A stretch of DNA of 64,000 nt from Costertonia aggregata (GTDB lineage: Bacteria > Bacteroidota > Bacteroidia > Flavobacteriales > Flavobacteriaceae). Below are positions 34,532 through 45,314 of the stretch, in pieces. The stretch is taken from NCBI RefSeq assembly GCF_013402795.1, contig NZ_CP058595.1, forward strand, positions 655,501 through 719,500, given 5' to 3'. A program made the position numbers and the translations under genes. The notes under the pieces are model-generated. The model did no database searches. It was not told the DNA's origin and was given only the letters and a program-made list of their open reading frames with translations. How positions within the stretch are numbered: position 1 is the stretch's first letter; every line of letters begins with the position of its first letter.

Positions 34532-34975
34532 TTAATTCAATTTCTTTTTTACAATGTTGGATATGGTCTTACCATCTGCCTGGCCGGCCAGTTCTTTGGA
34601 AACCATACCCATGATTTTTCCCATGTCTTTCATTCCATTGGCACCCGTAGCATCAATCGTTTGTACGACTACTTTCTCTATTTCTTCCTCGGTCAGCTGT
34701 TCTGGTAAAAACCGTTCTATCACGGCAGCCTGTGCCAATTCGGGTTTCGCTAAATCCGCTCTTCCCTGCTCGTTGTATATTTCGGCACTGTCTTTACGTT
34801 GTTTTACCAGCTTCTGCACCAATTTTATTTCGTCTTCTTCTGACAAACTTCCTTCCCCACTCGTCTGGGCCAACAACAAGGCAGATTTTATGGCTCGCAA
34901 CGACTCCAATGCTACGGTATCCTTGGCCTTCATAGCCATCTTCATTTGCTCCATTACTTTTTGCTGCAATCCCAT
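34532..34975 (-). CDS. GatB/YqeY domain-containing protein
   Basis: 147 residues, the full length of YqeY-type proteins. Recognisable stretches are KAKDTVALESLRAIKSAL, LVKQRKDSAEIYNEQGR and the C-terminal tRNA-interacting-like GKIMGMVSKELAGQADGKTISNIVKKKLN region. The domain is shared with the amidotransferase subunit GatB, but the stand-alone role is uncertain. It lies downstream of ftsZ as in many Flavobacteriaceae and is separated from it by a strong terminator, so it probably has its own promoter or relies on read-through. Confidence 0.93.
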   Translation of the reverse strand: MGLQQKVMEQMKMAMKAKDTVALESLRAIKSALLLAQTSGEGSLSEEDEIKLVQKLVKQRKDSAEIYNEQGRADLAKPELAQAAVIERFLPEQLTEEEIEKVVVQTIDATGANGMKDMGKIMGMVSKELAGQADGKTISNIVKKKLN

Positions 34976-35010
34976 GTCAATACGTTTAGCGGATGCGAAG
35001 ATAAAAAATA

Positions 35011-35039
35011 AACCTGAAAACTACATTTGTTTTCAGGTT
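35011..35039 (-). terminator. Rho-independent terminator of the ftsZ end of the dcw operon
   Basis: AACCTGAAAAC (35011-35021) and GTTTTCAGGTT (35029-35039) form a perfect 11-bp stem. On the minus strand it is followed by TATTTTTTATC. It lies 35 bp after the ftsZ stop. Confidence 0.85.
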
Positions 35040-35073
35040 TTAAAACTCGGTTCAAACTAAGCGTATATCAAAA

Positions 35074-36984
35074 TTAATCCACATTATCGTGCAAGAACGA
35101 ATTGTTGGAACGCAACTGAATCTCATCGTTACTATCCTCACCCAAAGTTGTTCTAGACACCTTACTCTCAGAGGGTTTTTCATTTAAACTTACCCCTTGC
35201 CGCTTGTAGGCTGGCTCTTTTTCGATTTCATCTACATTATTAAGACTATTCTGAAACTTGTAATTGAAGTCCTTTAACTTCCGCCGGCGCTCATCTGCAC
35301 GTTCCTTCAACAACTCTTCCAACGGAGTTTCCATCGGGTTTATTTCTTGAACTGTTGACTCTTCAACTTCCTCACTTGCAATTGTTTTCTTTTCGAAAAT
35401 CAGTTCTTCTTCCTTCAATTTAGGTTCAAACTCTTCCGATTTGGATTTGGCACCCGTTAATTTTTGCTCCAACTCCATATAATCATCCAAACTATAGCGC
35501 TTCTCCCCTTCTTTATTGTATTCAAGCACGGGAATTACCTCAACGTGCTCATTTACCTCCATATCCTTCACATCTTCACTTAAATTGAAGGTAATCACGT
35601 TTTCTTTTTCTTCCTTATCATCATTCTTGGACAAGGGCATGTCAAAACTAAAGGCAAATTGGTCCTCCTCGATTTTCTCAGAAGTAACAGTTTCGGGTTC
35701 CACTACTTCAATATCAGCAAGTGAATCCTTGGAGTCAATAATGATGAAATCATCTTCAGAAACATTATCGGCCACTACTTCTTCGTAAAAAACATTGAAA
35801 TTTTTGATGTAGCTGGAAGTCGGAATCAAATTCATCTCTTCTTCTTCCAAAACATGCTTGATTACCGGTTCAAAAACGTCCTCTTCCTCTATCAATTGAT
35901 GTACTACCGGTGTATTCATCAAATTCTGTTCGGCTTTTTGTTCATCTTCCAACGTATGGATGATTTTTTTTGATTCCGTATTCACGATATCATCTTGTTG
36001 GTCTACGTTAAATCCCGTAGCGATTACGGTAACGGCGATAGCCTCGCCCAAATCCTCATCTTCTCCCACACCCATGATAATATTGGCACCATGGCCGGCC
36101 TCAATCTGGATATGGTCATTGATTTCACCAATTTCATCAATCGTGATTTCTTGGGAACCCGAAACGATAAGCAACAATACATTTTTGGCTCCCTGTATTT
36201 TATTATCGTTCAATAGCGGGGAATCCAAGGCCTTCATAATCGCTTCATTGGCCCTTGCAGAACCCGATGCTATTGCCGAGCCCATGATAGCTGTACCGCT
36301 GTTGGAGAGTACGGTCTTCGCATCGCGTAAATCTATATTTTGCGTGTAATGGTGCGTTATGACCTCGGCAATACCGCGAGCGGCAGTCGCCAATACTTCA
36401 TCTGCTTTGGAAAAGCCGGCCTTAAAACCCAAGTTACCGTAAACTTCCCTAAGCTTATTATTGTTGATCACTATGAGTGAATCTACATTTGAACGTAATT
36501 TTTCGATACCTATCTGAGCTTGTTGACATCTGTTTTTACCTTCAAATTGAAACGGCATGGTAACGATTCCTACCGTTAGAATATCCATTTCTTTTGCCTG
36601 TTTGGCAATAACGGGAGCAGCACCAGTACCTGTTCCCCCGCCCATACCGGCTGTTATGAAGACCATCTTTGTAGTATGGTCCAGCATGCCTTTGATATCT
36701 TCCATGCTTTCGATTGCTGCCTGTTCCCCTACTTCGGGATTGGCACCAGCACCCAGTCCTTCGGTTAGTGATACGCCCAATTGAATCTTATTCGGGACCG
36801 AGCTGTTCGTCAATGCTTGATGATCTGTGTTGCAGATCACAAAATCCACTCCGTTTATTCCGGCCTGGAACATGTGGTTGATGGCATTACTGCCTCCGCC
36901 ACCTACGCCAATGACCTTTATTACGTTGCTTTGATTCTTGGGTAAATCAAAGGATATACTATCTAAATCAGTGTTTTTGCTCAT
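35074..36984 (-). CDS. ftsZ: Cell division protein FtsZ
   Basis: 636 residues. The tubulin-like GTPase core (about 20-335) has GGGGSNAINHM (28-38), the GTP loop GGGTGTG (115-121) and the T7-loop region NVDSLIVINN with later FSKADEVLATAARGI. FtsZ polymerises into the Z-ring at mid-cell. The C-terminal half is an unusually long acidic, Glu-rich, low-complexity linker ending in a conserved tail (QLRSNNSFLHDNVD). Long linkers are common in Bacteroidota FtsZ, and this makes the protein far longer than the roughly 380 residues of E. coli FtsZ. It is the last gene of the dcw operon, 41 bp after ftsA. Confidence 0.98.
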   Translation of the reverse strand: MSKNTDLDSISFDLPKNQSNVIKVIGVGGGGSNAINHMFQAGINGVDFVICNTDHQALTNSSVPNKIQLGVSLTEGLGAGANPEVGEQAAIESMEDIKGMLDHTTKMVFITAGMGGGTGTGAAPVIAKQAKEMDILTVGIVTMPFQFEGKNRCQQAQIGIEKLRSNVDSLIVINNNKLREVYGNLGFKAGFSKADEVLATAARGIAEVITHHYTQNIDLRDAKTVLSNSGTAIMGSAIASGSARANEAIMKALDSPLLNDNKIQGAKNVLLLIVSGSQEITIDEIGEINDHIQIEAGHGANIIMGVGEDEDLGEAIAVTVIATGFNVDQQDDIVNTESKKIIHTLEDEQKAEQNLMNTPVVHQLIEEEDVFEPVIKHVLEEEEMNLIPTSSYIKNFNVFYEEVVADNVSEDDFIIIDSKDSLADIEVVEPETVTSEKIEEDQFAFSFDMPLSKNDDKEEKENVITFNLSEDVKDMEVNEHVEVIPVLEYNKEGEKRYSLDDYMELEQKLTGAKSKSEEFEPKLKEEELIFEKKTIASEEVEESTVQEINPMETPLEELLKERADERRRKLKDFNYKFQNSLNNVDEIEKEPAYKRQGVSLNEKPSESKVSRTTLGEDSNDEIQLRSNNSFLHDNVD

Positions 36985-37025
36985 GTTTTTTATATTACTG
37001 GTTACTATATGTATTGATTGATGTT

Positions 37026-38360
37026 TTACTCCGCATTATCCAAAAAGTCTTTCAATTTTTCGGACCATTTATCAAAAACGGATTTACGTTCCTTTCTTAC
37101 CTTGGCCGCATTGGTACTTTGCTCTTCATGACCGGCAAAGGCCATTTCTTTTTCATGGTTTTCTTGAACTACTTCCTCTTCTGCGGCTTTGTTTTTTTCC
37201 TTATTCTTGATGGCGTTCATTAAAAGCCCTACTGCCGTTGCATATAAAGGGCTGGCAATCTCAGCTTCGGAATCCCCGGCCAAATGTTCGTTGGGATATC
37301 CTATCCTAGTATCCATTCCCGTGATATATTCCACCAATTGCTTCAAGTGTTTTAATTGGCTCCCTCCCCCTGTCAAAACAATACCTGCTATCAATTTTTT
37401 CTTTTGCTCCTCGTGACCGTAGTTCTTTATCTCTACATATACTTGCTCCACGATTTCGACCACTCTGGCATGAATAATCTTGGATAGGTTTTTTAAGGTA
37501 ATCTCTTTGGGCTCCCTTCCCCTAAGACCAGGTATCGAAACTATTTCATTGTCCTTATTTTCCCCTGGCCAGGCAGAACCAAATTTCATTTTTAACAGCT
37601 CAGCCTGCTTCTCGATTATAGAGCAACCTTCCTTAATGTCTTCGGTAATGACGCCGCCGCCAAAAGGAATCACGGCGGTATGGCGAATGATACCGTCCTT
37701 GAAAATGGCCAAATCGGTAGTACCGCCCCCAATATCTATCAGTGCAACGCCCGCTTCTTTTTCTTCTTGACTTAAAACTGCATCCGATGAAGCCAAGGGT
37801 TCCAATGTGATGTTATCCAAATCCAATCCGGCACTTTTAATGCACCGCCCTATGTTTTTGATGGATGAAACCTGCCCAACGACCACATGAAAGTTGGCTT
37901 CCAAGCGACCACCGTACATCCCGATAGGCTGTTTTATCTCTGCTTGCCCATCCACTTTGTATTCTTGTGGCAATACATGTATGATCTCCTCACCGGGAAG
38001 CATGACCAACTTGTATACTTGGTTACACAGTTTATCCAAATCATCATCATTGATGACTTCTTCGGAATCTCTTCTGGTGATGTAATCGCTATGTTGCAGA
38101 CTTCGAATATGCTGCCCTGCTATACCTACGACTACGGAGCCTATTTTTAGACCTGAATTTACCTCTGCTTCTTCTACAGCTTGTTGAATTGATTTGATGG
38201 TCTGCGTAATGTTGTTGACCACGCCACGGTGCACACCCAAACTTTTGGACTTGCCGATACCCAAAACCTCTATCTTACCATACTCGTTTTCCTTACCGAT
38301 TATGGCCACTATTTTGGTAGTTCCTATGTCTAACCCTACTGAATAATTACCTTGTTCCAT
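37026..38360 (-). CDS. ftsA: Cell division protein FtsA
   Basis: 444 residues. Actin-like ATPase fold with GLDIGTTKIVAIIG (9-22), the phosphate-2 motif LIDIGGGTTDLAIF, the adenosine motif GIVLTGGGSQLKHL and an SHS2 subdomain between. It tethers FtsZ to the inner membrane. The C-terminal part is charged, with a final helix (VFDKWSEKLKDFLDN) suited to membrane binding. It starts 4 bp after ftsQ and precedes ftsZ. Confidence 0.97.
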   Translation of the reverse strand: MEQGNYSVGLDIGTTKIVAIIGKENEYGKIEVLGIGKSKSLGVHRGVVNNITQTIKSIQQAVEEAEVNSGLKIGSVVVGIAGQHIRSLQHSDYITRRDSEEVINDDDLDKLCNQVYKLVMLPGEEIIHVLPQEYKVDGQAEIKQPIGMYGGRLEANFHVVVGQVSSIKNIGRCIKSAGLDLDNITLEPLASSDAVLSQEEKEAGVALIDIGGGTTDLAIFKDGIIRHTAVIPFGGGVITEDIKEGCSIIEKQAELLKMKFGSAWPGENKDNEIVSIPGLRGREPKEITLKNLSKIIHARVVEIVEQVYVEIKNYGHEEQKKKLIAGIVLTGGGSQLKHLKQLVEYITGMDTRIGYPNEHLAGDSEAEIASPLYATAVGLLMNAIKNKEKNKAAEEEVVQENHEKEMAFAGHEEQSTNAAKVRKERKSVFDKWSEKLKDFLDNAE

Positions 38361-38364
38361 TAGT

Positions 38365-39084
38365 TTATATTTTGGTGCACACTACTTGATTGTTGAACTC
38401 TAAGCTCACTAGATTATATTTTTCCAGTGTTTTATCCTTTGCGGCCTTGGTATAGAAAGCCTTGAAATTGTTGAATTTTTCCTCCAAACCGTCAACTCCA
38501 CCCAAATTCACCGTAAAATCATCCGTCCTGAACTTTAGTTGATAGTTTTCCTCTTCTGTTATATGTATTCCTATCACGTTCTTTCTCAAAAAATCATCGC
38601 CATTTATGTGTTTTAAAATCACATATGCGTCCTCTAGGGTTTGCCCGGTTATCTTGCCCGTAATTATGGGAACCCTTGCAGAATGATTCTTGGACAATGG
38701 CATGCGTTTGCCCTCATCATCCATATAAAATTTTGAATTCCCCTCTATTCTTCCGATTGGTCGCCTTTGGACAATTTTTGACGTAAGCTTACCATCTACA
38801 GTAAGATAAACTTGGGCACTTTTTACCATTTTATTGGCCTGCAAGACCTCTTCTATAGTATTCAAAACTAATTTTTCTTTGGGTACGTTTTCTAAGGCAC
38901 CGTAATTTTGTATTAACAATTTATTAACCATGGCATGTGAGATATACAGATTCTCACTACCTAAAAACTCAATATTCAACTTACTGATTTTCTTATGGTT
39001 ACTTCTTTGGTTGGCAAAAGCATACAATCCCGATACTATGGCGAGCAAGACGATTATTTTTATGTAGTTCCAATTAATTCGCAT
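38365..39084 (-). CDS. ftsQ: Cell division protein FtsQ
   Basis: 239 residues. One N-terminal membrane helix (about 8-23) is followed by a POTRA-like segment (LNIEFLGSENLYISHAMVNKLL) and a beta-rich periplasmic domain. Sequence conservation in FtsQ is low, so the call rests on topology, size and position between murC and ftsA. It would link early and late divisome proteins in the periplasm. The start overlaps the murC stop by 11 bp. Confidence 0.9.
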   Translation of the reverse strand: MRINWNYIKIIVLLAIVSGLYAFANQRSNHKKISKLNIEFLGSENLYISHAMVNKLLIQNYGALENVPKEKLVLNTIEEVLQANKMVKSAQVYLTVDGKLTSKIVQRRPIGRIEGNSKFYMDDEGKRMPLSKNHSARVPIITGKITGQTLEDAYVILKHINGDDFLRKNVIGIHITEEENYQLKFRTDDFTVNLGGVDGLEEKFNNFKAFYTKAAKDKTLEKYNLVSLEFNNQVVCTKI

Positions 39085-40429
39085 AGGTAAATTCTTCTTT
39101 TATCTTTGATATTTCCAATCCTATATCCCCTGCGCCCATAGTAATGAGCACTTGAGGGTTTTGCTTTTTTATTTCGCTGACCAGTTTGGACTTTGCTATC
39201 ACTTTTTTGTTCTGATTATCTATTTTTTTCAGTAACCAATCCGATGTGATTCCCGGTAAGGGTTCTTCCCTAGCAGGATAAATATCCAACAACAAAATAC
39301 TGTCAAAATTGGATAAACTTTTTGCAAAATCATCTGCAAAATCCTTTGTTCTTGAAAAGAGGTGGGGCTGAAAAACAGCTAGTGTACTTTTGTCGGCATG
39401 CATTTCCGAAACAGCATCAAAAACCGCATTTATCTCGGTCGGATGATGGGCATAATCGTCGATAAAGACAAAGTCGTCCCTCTTTATTCGATATGAAAAT
39501 CTTCTTTGCACACCTTTAAAGGTTTCCAAAGCTTTGGCAAGGCGATAGGGTGGGGAACCTGCTTGTACCGCCATTGCAAAAGCGACCAGACCGTTCAGCA
39601 AATTGTGTCTTCCCGGTTTATTAAATCTAACTCCAGTCACAACAGTGTCAGGAGTTCCCAAATCAAAAATGTAGGTGCCATGTTCTATTTTCAGGTTTTT
39701 TATGCAGTAATCAGAATCGTCTTCTATGCCATAGGTGATACCTTGTAAAGGCAAGCCGCTTTTAACAAATAATTTGCCCCCCGGCTTTATACAGCCCACA
39801 AAATCCATAAATGATTTTTTGATGTTTTTGTCATCACCGTAAATATCCAAATGATCCGCATCCATTGATGTTATGCAGGCCACATTTGGGGATAACCTTA
39901 AAAAAGAACGGTCATATTCATCGGCTTCCACGACCGAGTATTCTGTACCTTCCAAAAGAAAATTACTATTGAAGTCTTCCGATATCCCCCCAAGAAATGC
40001 CGTCAAAGGTGTTCCCGTTTCTTTTAGTAGGTGGGCGAGTATGCCTGACGTTGTAGTTTTGCCATGCGTTCCCGCTACGGCAAAACAGAATGTATCTTTT
40101 GTAATCAGCCCTAAAACTTCCGAACGCTTTTTTATATCAAACCCATTGTTTATAAAATATTGATATTCCGTATGATTGTTGGGTACCGCTGGCGTATATA
40201 CTACCAGGGTATTGTTTGGGTTCTTGTACATATCCAAAATCAACGAAATATCGTCCGAATAGTGAATATCGACCCCGATAGCACTTAACTCTTGCGTTAA
40301 AGGGGTTTTGGTCTTATCATAACCCGCAACATTCATTTGAATGAACCTAAAATAACGAGCCAAGGCGGACATACCTATACCTCCTACCCCTATGAAGTAA
40401 ACGTTATGTATGTTCTCTAAATTCATCAT
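39074..40429 (-). CDS. murC: UDP-N-acetylmuramate--L-alanine ligase MurC
   Basis: 451 residues. An N-terminal nucleotide-binding domain (FIGVGGIGMSALA, 12-24), the ATP loop GTHGKTTT (120-127), the VEADEYDRSF motif and a C-terminal domain with DDYAHHPTEI are typical of MurC. It adds L-Ala to UDP-MurNAc in the cytoplasm. The gene overlaps murG by one base and ftsQ by 11 bp. Confidence 0.97.
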   Translation of the reverse strand: MMNLENIHNVYFIGVGGIGMSALARYFRFIQMNVAGYDKTKTPLTQELSAIGVDIHYSDDISLILDMYKNPNNTLVVYTPAVPNNHTEYQYFINNGFDIKKRSEVLGLITKDTFCFAVAGTHGKTTTSGILAHLLKETGTPLTAFLGGISEDFNSNFLLEGTEYSVVEADEYDRSFLRLSPNVACITSMDADHLDIYGDDKNIKKSFMDFVGCIKPGGKLFVKSGLPLQGITYGIEDDSDYCIKNLKIEHGTYIFDLGTPDTVVTGVRFNKPGRHNLLNGLVAFAMAVQAGSPPYRLAKALETFKGVQRRFSYRIKRDDFVFIDDYAHHPTEINAVFDAVSEMHADKSTLAVFQPHLFSRTKDFADDFAKSLSNFDSILLLDIYPAREEPLPGITSDWLLKKIDNQNKKVIAKSKLVSEIKKQNPQVLITMGAGDIGLEISKIKEEFTYAN

Positions 40430-41514
40430 TACAAAAGCTTAGCTATTTCGTCCACAATATGCTTAGTAGCATTTGGCAATGCCAACTTCCTTATATTTTT
40501 CCCCAATTTTTCTTGATTGGCCTGAGAAAGAAATACATCCGAAAACGTATTTTCAAATTCCTCTTCCAAGTTTTTCTCCTGTATTATCAATGCTGCATCT
40601 TTTGATACCAATGCCTGTGCATTTTTAGTTTGATGGTCTTCGGCCACATTCGGCGATGGAATAAAAATCACCGGTTTACCTACAATACATAATTCCGATA
40701 CCGATCCTGCCCCCGCCCTTGATATGATGATATCTGCAGCGGAATAGGCGAAATCCATTCTGTTTAAAAAGGCATAAACCTTTACATTTTCAGAGCCGTA
40801 CCGTTTGTAGGTTTCGAAATACAGTTTACCACACTGCCAAATAATCTGTACGCCAAAGGTTTTTAGAAAATCTAGTTTTTCCTCTATCAAATCGTTGATA
40901 CGCCTGGCACCTAAACTACCTCCCAACACCAATAGTGTTTTTTGTTTGGAATCAAGGCCGAAAAAATCAAAGACTTTGTGGCGATCAACTTCAGCGTTGA
41001 CCAGATTACCCCTAATCGGATTACCCGTTTTTACAATTTTATCCGCAGGAAAAAACCTTTCCATACCATCATAAGCAACACAGATTTTTTTGGCTTTTTT
41101 GGCCAATAGTTTATTGGTAATCCCCGCATAAGAATTCTGCTCTTGCAGCACACACGGCAGACCTTTTTCCGAAGCCACTCTCAACAAAGGTCCACTAGCA
41201 AAGCCACCAGTGCCTACAACGGCATTGGGCTTGAACCTTTTAAGTATACTTCTTGACTTCATTAAACTGCTTATTACCTTAAACGGAAACATCAAATTTT
41301 TCAAAGTGAGTTTTCTTTGTATTCCACTGATCCAAAGGCCTTCAATTTTATATCCTGCCTGTGGCACTTTCTCCATCTCCATTCTATCTTTTGCCCCGAC
41401 AAACAAAAACTCGGCATCTGGATATCTATTTTTCAATTCATCGGCGATTGCGATTGCCGGATAAATATGCCCGCCTGTACCCCCTCCAGAAAGTATAAAT
41501 CTATAATTGCCCAC
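40429..41514 (-). CDS. murG: UDP-GlcNAc:lipid I N-acetylglucosaminyltransferase MurG
   Basis: 361 residues. The GT28 fold has an N-terminal [11 protein letters not shown] loop (about 10-20), [11 protein letters not shown] and the C-terminal UDP-binding region [18 protein letters not shown]. It converts lipid I to lipid II at the inner face of the membrane. The start overlaps the ftsW stop by 14 bp. Confidence 0.97.
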   Translation of the reverse strand: MGNYRFILSGGGTGGHIYPAIAIADELKNRYPDAEFLFVGAKDRMEMEKVPQAGYKIEGLWISGIQRKLTLKNLMFPFKVISSLMKSRSILKRFKPNAVVGTGGFASGPLLRVASEKGLPCVLQEQNSYAGITNKLLAKKAKKICVAYDGMERFFPADKIVKTGNPIRGNLVNAEVDRHKVFDFFGLDSKQKTLLVLGGSLGARRINDLIEEKLDFLKTFGVQIIWQCGKLYFETYKRYGSENVKVYAFLNRMDFAYSAADIIISRAGAGSVSELCIVGKPVIFIPSPNVAEDHQTKNAQALVSKDAALIIQEKNLEEEFENTFSDVFLSQANQEKLGKNIRKLALPNATKHIVDEIAKLL

Positions 41515-42700
41515 TTAATACTTCTAAAGGGTTTGTATCATCTATTACCGAATTCTTTTTGCCTACCGTTATTTCCTTATTACTAGCGCTGAGGACTATA
41601 CCTATTGCCAAGCATGTCATCCATATGGATGTACCCCCACTACTGATCAAAGGCAATGTTTGTCCCGTAACCGGAAACAGCTCTACCGCTACGGCCATGT
41701 TTATAAATGCCTGGAATACAATTGGAAGGCCGACACCCACAGCCAATAATTTTCCGAAAATGGTCTTGCTCCCATTGGCCACGACCACAATTCTAAAAAG
41801 CAGTAACAGGTAAAAAAATAATAGCACCAGCCCACCTATGAGGCCGTACTCCTCAATTATGATGGCATAGATAAAGTCGGATGAACTTTGCGGTAAAAAG
41901 TTTTTCTGTATGCTCTTTCCCGCTCCCTTACCCACAATACCACCAGTAGCAATCGCTATTTTTGCCTTTTCAATTTGATAATCGGCCTCGATATCCTCAC
42001 CGTTCATAAAACTCTCTATCCTGTTTTCCCAAGTATCAATACGATTGTTGAACAGATCCGGAAAAGCTTTGGCCGTGAGTATAAATAACGTAAGCACCAA
42101 AAGACCGGAGCCCACTATTCCCAATAAATATTTTATGGGATACCCCCCCAGAAAGCAAAGCATTAAAACCATAAAGAAAATAATGGCGGCAGTCGAAAAA
42201 TTGGCAGGTAAAATAAGTATCAATACCAAGAATACAGGTACCCACAAAGGCAAGATACTTTCTTTGAAGGTGATGGTCTTATCCTTGATCTTTGTTAGGT
42301 ACCTCGCCACATAAATCATGAGCACAACGGCAGCTAAATTAGAGGTCTGAAAAGTAAAGCCCACCACTGGCAACCGAATCCACCTACTGGCATTGGCACC
42401 ATCAATCGTAGTGCCTTGCGCCAAAGTATATACCAAAAGCACCAGCACTATAGGCATCGCAATTATGGACAAGCCCTTAAAAAAATGAACGGGAATCCTG
42501 TGTATACCATAAATAATACCAAAGCCCAAAAACAGTAATAGGCCGTGCTTGAGCAAATGGCCAATATTGGTACCATTCCCCACTACATATACCAAGTTGC
42601 TACTGGCACTGTATACAGGCAAAAAGGAAAACAAGGCCAATAGGGCTACCACTCCCCAAATAGCCTTATCCCCTTTTATATTTTTGAAAAATGCCAACAC
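41501..42700 (-). CDS. ftsW: SEDS-family glycosyltransferase FtsW
   Basis: 399 residues with about ten membrane helices and SEDS signatures: the family-typical region [16 protein letters not shown] and the C-terminal [16 protein letters not shown] motif. FtsW polymerises septal peptidoglycan together with the PBP encoded upstream in this operon. Position between murD and murG favours FtsW over RodA. It follows murD after 3 bp. Confidence 0.95.
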   Translation of the reverse strand: MLAFFKNIKGDKAIWGVVALLALFSFLPVYSASSNLVYVVGNGTNIGHLLKHGLLLFLGFGIIYGIHRIPVHFFKGLSIIAMPIVLVLLVYTLAQGTTIDGANASRWIRLPVVGFTFQTSNLAAVVLMIYVARYLTKIKDKTITFKESILPLWVPVFLVLILILPANFSTAAIIFFMVLMLCFLGGYPIKYLLGIVGSGLLVLTLFILTAKAFPDLFNNRIDTWENRIESFMNGEDIEADYQIEKAKIAIATGGIVGKGAGKSIQKNFLPQSSSDFIYAIIIEEYGLIGGLVLLFFYLLLLFRIVVVANGSKTIFGKLLAVGVGLPIVFQAFINMAVAVELFPVTGQTLPLISSGGTSIWMTCLAIGIVLSASNKEITVGKKNSVIDDTNPLEVLSGQL

Positions 42701-42703
42701 GTT

Positions 42704-44038
42704 TTATAAATTTTTTATCGCTTCCTTAAATTGATTTCCCCTATCCTCATAATTTTCGAACAGGTCAAAACTGGCACATGCAGGTGACAACAATACCGTA
42801 TCGCCTCGCTCTGCTATTTTATAGGCAACTTTTACCGCTTCGGTCATGGCATAGGTCTCGACCAAAAGGTCAACTACATTGCCAAAAGCATCCTTTATTT
42901 TGGAATTATCTTCGCCCAGACAAATAATCGCCTTTACTTTTTCCCGCACCAAAGGCATTAACACCTTATAATCATTGCCTTTATCAACCCCACCAACAAT
43001 CCAAACCGTTGGTGTGCTCATGCTATCCAAAGCGTAATACGTAGCGTTTACGTTTGTTGCCTTGGAATCGTTTATATATTGTGCATGATGAATTTTCAAG
43101 ACTTTTTCCAAACGATGGGGAGCCCCTTGAAAATTTTCTATGCATTGTCGAATCGTTTCCTTTCGGATACCTACCAATTTGGCTGCCGCAGAAGCTGCCA
43201 TAGTATTCTTGAGGTTGTGTTTTCCTTCTAAAGCCAAAGTGTCCGTTTGCATCGTAATCGTATTGTTTTGAATTGTTAGTTGTATTTTATCGTTCTTGAG
43301 ATATGCCCCTGTTCCCAGCTCCTTTTCTATGGAGAATGGAATCAAGGTAGATTTGATAGGGTTGTTTTTGAGCCATTTGGTTATGACCTTGTCATCAGCA
43401 TCATAAATGAAAAAATCATTCTCGTTCTGGTTCATGGCTATCCTGAATTTGGAAGCGATATAATTTTCGAACTTATACTCATATCTATCCAAATGGTCTG
43501 GTGTAATATTCGTTAGTATGGCAATGTGCGGTCTAAAATCTACGATACCATCTAACTGAAAACTGCTGATTTCCAACACATAGTACCTAAAATCGTTTTC
43601 TGCGACCATTTTGGCATAACTATCACCAATATTACCGGCCATTCCCACATCATAGCCACCTTGTCTCAATATATGATCCGCCAACATGGTCGTAGTGGTT
43701 TTACCATTGCTTCCGGTTATTCCTATGATGATGGCATCTGTATATTTTGATGCAAATTCAATCTCTGACACCACGGGAATTCCCGCTTCCACCAATTTTT
43801 TGACCAAGGAAACCTTATCTGGAATCCCAGGGCTTTTCATCACCACATCCGCATTTAAAATATTAGCTTCGGTATGCTGGCCTTCTTCCCAATCAATCTC
43901 AAAATGTTCAAGAACTTTTATATACTTTTCTTTTATTTTTCCTTTATCGGATACAAAAACATCATATCCCTTTTGCTTTCCCAAGATGGCCGTACCAACA
44001 CCACTCTCACCACCGCCCAGTATTCCCAAACGTTTCAT
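42704..44038 (-). CDS. murD: UDP-N-acetylmuramoylalanine--D-glutamate ligase MurD
   Basis: 444 residues. N-terminal LGILGGGESGVGTA, the ATP loop GSNGKTTT (109-116), ITPDHLDRYEY and HRLEKV are MurD features. The C-terminal domain contains DSKATNVNAT and LSPACASFDLFENYEDRG, the MurD-specific end motif. It adds D-Glu to UDP-MurNAc-L-Ala. It directly abuts mraY. Confidence 0.97.
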   Translation of the reverse strand: MKRLGILGGGESGVGTAILGKQKGYDVFVSDKGKIKEKYIKVLEHFEIDWEEGQHTEANILNADVVMKSPGIPDKVSLVKKLVEAGIPVVSEIEFASKYTDAIIIGITGSNGKTTTTMLADHILRQGGYDVGMAGNIGDSYAKMVAENDFRYYVLEISSFQLDGIVDFRPHIAILTNITPDHLDRYEYKFENYIASKFRIAMNQNENDFFIYDADDKVITKWLKNNPIKSTLIPFSIEKELGTGAYLKNDKIQLTIQNNTITMQTDTLALEGKHNLKNTMAASAAAKLVGIRKETIRQCIENFQGAPHRLEKVLKIHHAQYINDSKATNVNATYYALDSMSTPTVWIVGGVDKGNDYKVLMPLVREKVKAIICLGEDNSKIKDAFGNVVDLLVETYAMTEAVKVAYKIAERGDTVLLSPACASFDLFENYEDRGNQFKEAIKNL

Positions 44039-45259
44039 TTATCGCACTTTTAAGGTCACAAAGGTTATTATGGCCAACAAGATGCCCACAATCCAAAAAC
44101 GCACGACAATCTTGCTTTCGTGATATCCCTTTTTTTGATAATGATGGTGCAGCGGAGCCATCAAAAAAATCCGTTTGCCCTCACCCAGCCTCTTTTTGGT
44201 ATACTTAAAATAACCTACTTGCAACATGACGGAAATGGACTCCGCAAAGAAAATACCGCACAGTAATGGGATCAATAGTTCTTTACGCACAATAATGGCT
44301 ATGACCGCAATTACACCTCCTATGGTCAAGCTACCCGTATCACCCATAAAAACTTGGGCCGGAAAGGCATTGTACCATAAGAAACCGACCAAAGCTCCCA
44401 CAAAAGCAGCTATGAACACAACCAATTCCCCAGCATCGGGAATAAAGAAAATATCTAGATAATCCGAGAAAATAGCATTACCGGACACCCATGCGAAAAT
44501 CCCCAACGTGAGTACTATTATGGCCGACGTGCCGGCGGCCAAGCCATCGATTCCGTCAGTTAAGTTGGCGCCGTTGGATACTGCTGTCACGATAATGATA
44601 ACAATGGGAATAAATATGAGCCACGCATATTTTTCGAGACCGTCCCCTGCCCATGAAATAAAATCACTGTAGTCAAATTCATTGTTCTTGAAAAACGGTA
44701 CGTTGGTCTTTGTCGACTTTATTTCTTCCCATTCTATTTTTTCTGTTGTATTGACCATAACTGCACCATCTACTATTTTTTCTTTTAAGGTCACACCTTG
44801 GTGGAAGTAGAGCGTTGCCCCCACTACCAAACCAAGCACTACTTGCCCCATTACCTTGAACCTGCCCTTTAAACCCTGTTTGTCTTTTTTGAAGACTTTG
44901 ATATAATCGTCAACAAAGCCGATGACTCCCATCCATATAGTGGTCACTATCAATAAAATCACATAAATATTCTCTAGTTTGGAGAAAAGAAGTACCGGAA
45001 TCAAAGTTGCCATTATGATGATGATACCGCCCATAGTTGGTGTACCCGCCTTCTGCTTTTGACCTTCCAATCCCAAATCACGAACCGACTCCCCTATTTG
45101 CTTACCCTGCAGAAAAAGAATGATGCGCTTGCCGTATACCGTCGCAATTATCAAGGACAACAATACGGCCATAGCAGCCCTAAAGGTCAAAAACCCAAAT
45201 AGGCTTGCTCCTGGCAATTGGTATTGTTTTTCCAAATAATCAAAGAGATAGTATAGCAT
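44039..45259 (-). CDS. mraY: Phospho-N-acetylmuramoyl-pentapeptide transferase MraY
   Basis: 406 residues with about ten membrane helices. MraY features are [29 protein letters not shown] (catalytic Asp pair), [10 protein letters not shown] and a C-terminal [15 protein letters not shown]. It makes lipid I on the inner membrane. The chain is longer than the roughly 360 residues of E. coli MraY because of an extra loop at about 160-200, typical for Bacteroidota. A 55-bp gap separates it from murE. Confidence 0.97.
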   Translation of the reverse strand: MLYYLFDYLEKQYQLPGASLFGFLTFRAAMAVLLSLIIATVYGKRIILFLQGKQIGESVRDLGLEGQKQKAGTPTMGGIIIIMATLIPVLLFSKLENIYVILLIVTTIWMGVIGFVDDYIKVFKKDKQGLKGRFKVMGQVVLGLVVGATLYFHQGVTLKEKIVDGAVMVNTTEKIEWEEIKSTKTNVPFFKNNEFDYSDFISWAGDGLEKYAWLIFIPIVIIIVTAVSNGANLTDGIDGLAAGTSAIIVLTLGIFAWVSGNAIFSDYLDIFFIPDAGELVVFIAAFVGALVGFLWYNAFPAQVFMGDTGSLTIGGVIAVIAIIVRKELLIPLLCGIFFAESISVMLQVGYFKYTKKRLGEGKRIFLMAPLHHHYQKKGYHESKIVVRFWIVGILLAIITFVTLKVR

Positions 45260-45314
45260 GTATTAAAATTCCAGTTCAAGGCTCAAGTTCAAATTGAGCT
45301 TTTTGATTATTATT

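Noticed and set aside
35400-35950. Long low-complexity C-terminal half of ftsZ as a frameshift fusion
   Set aside because: The acidic linker is continuous with the GTPase core and ends in a conserved-looking tail, as in other Bacteroidota FtsZ proteins.
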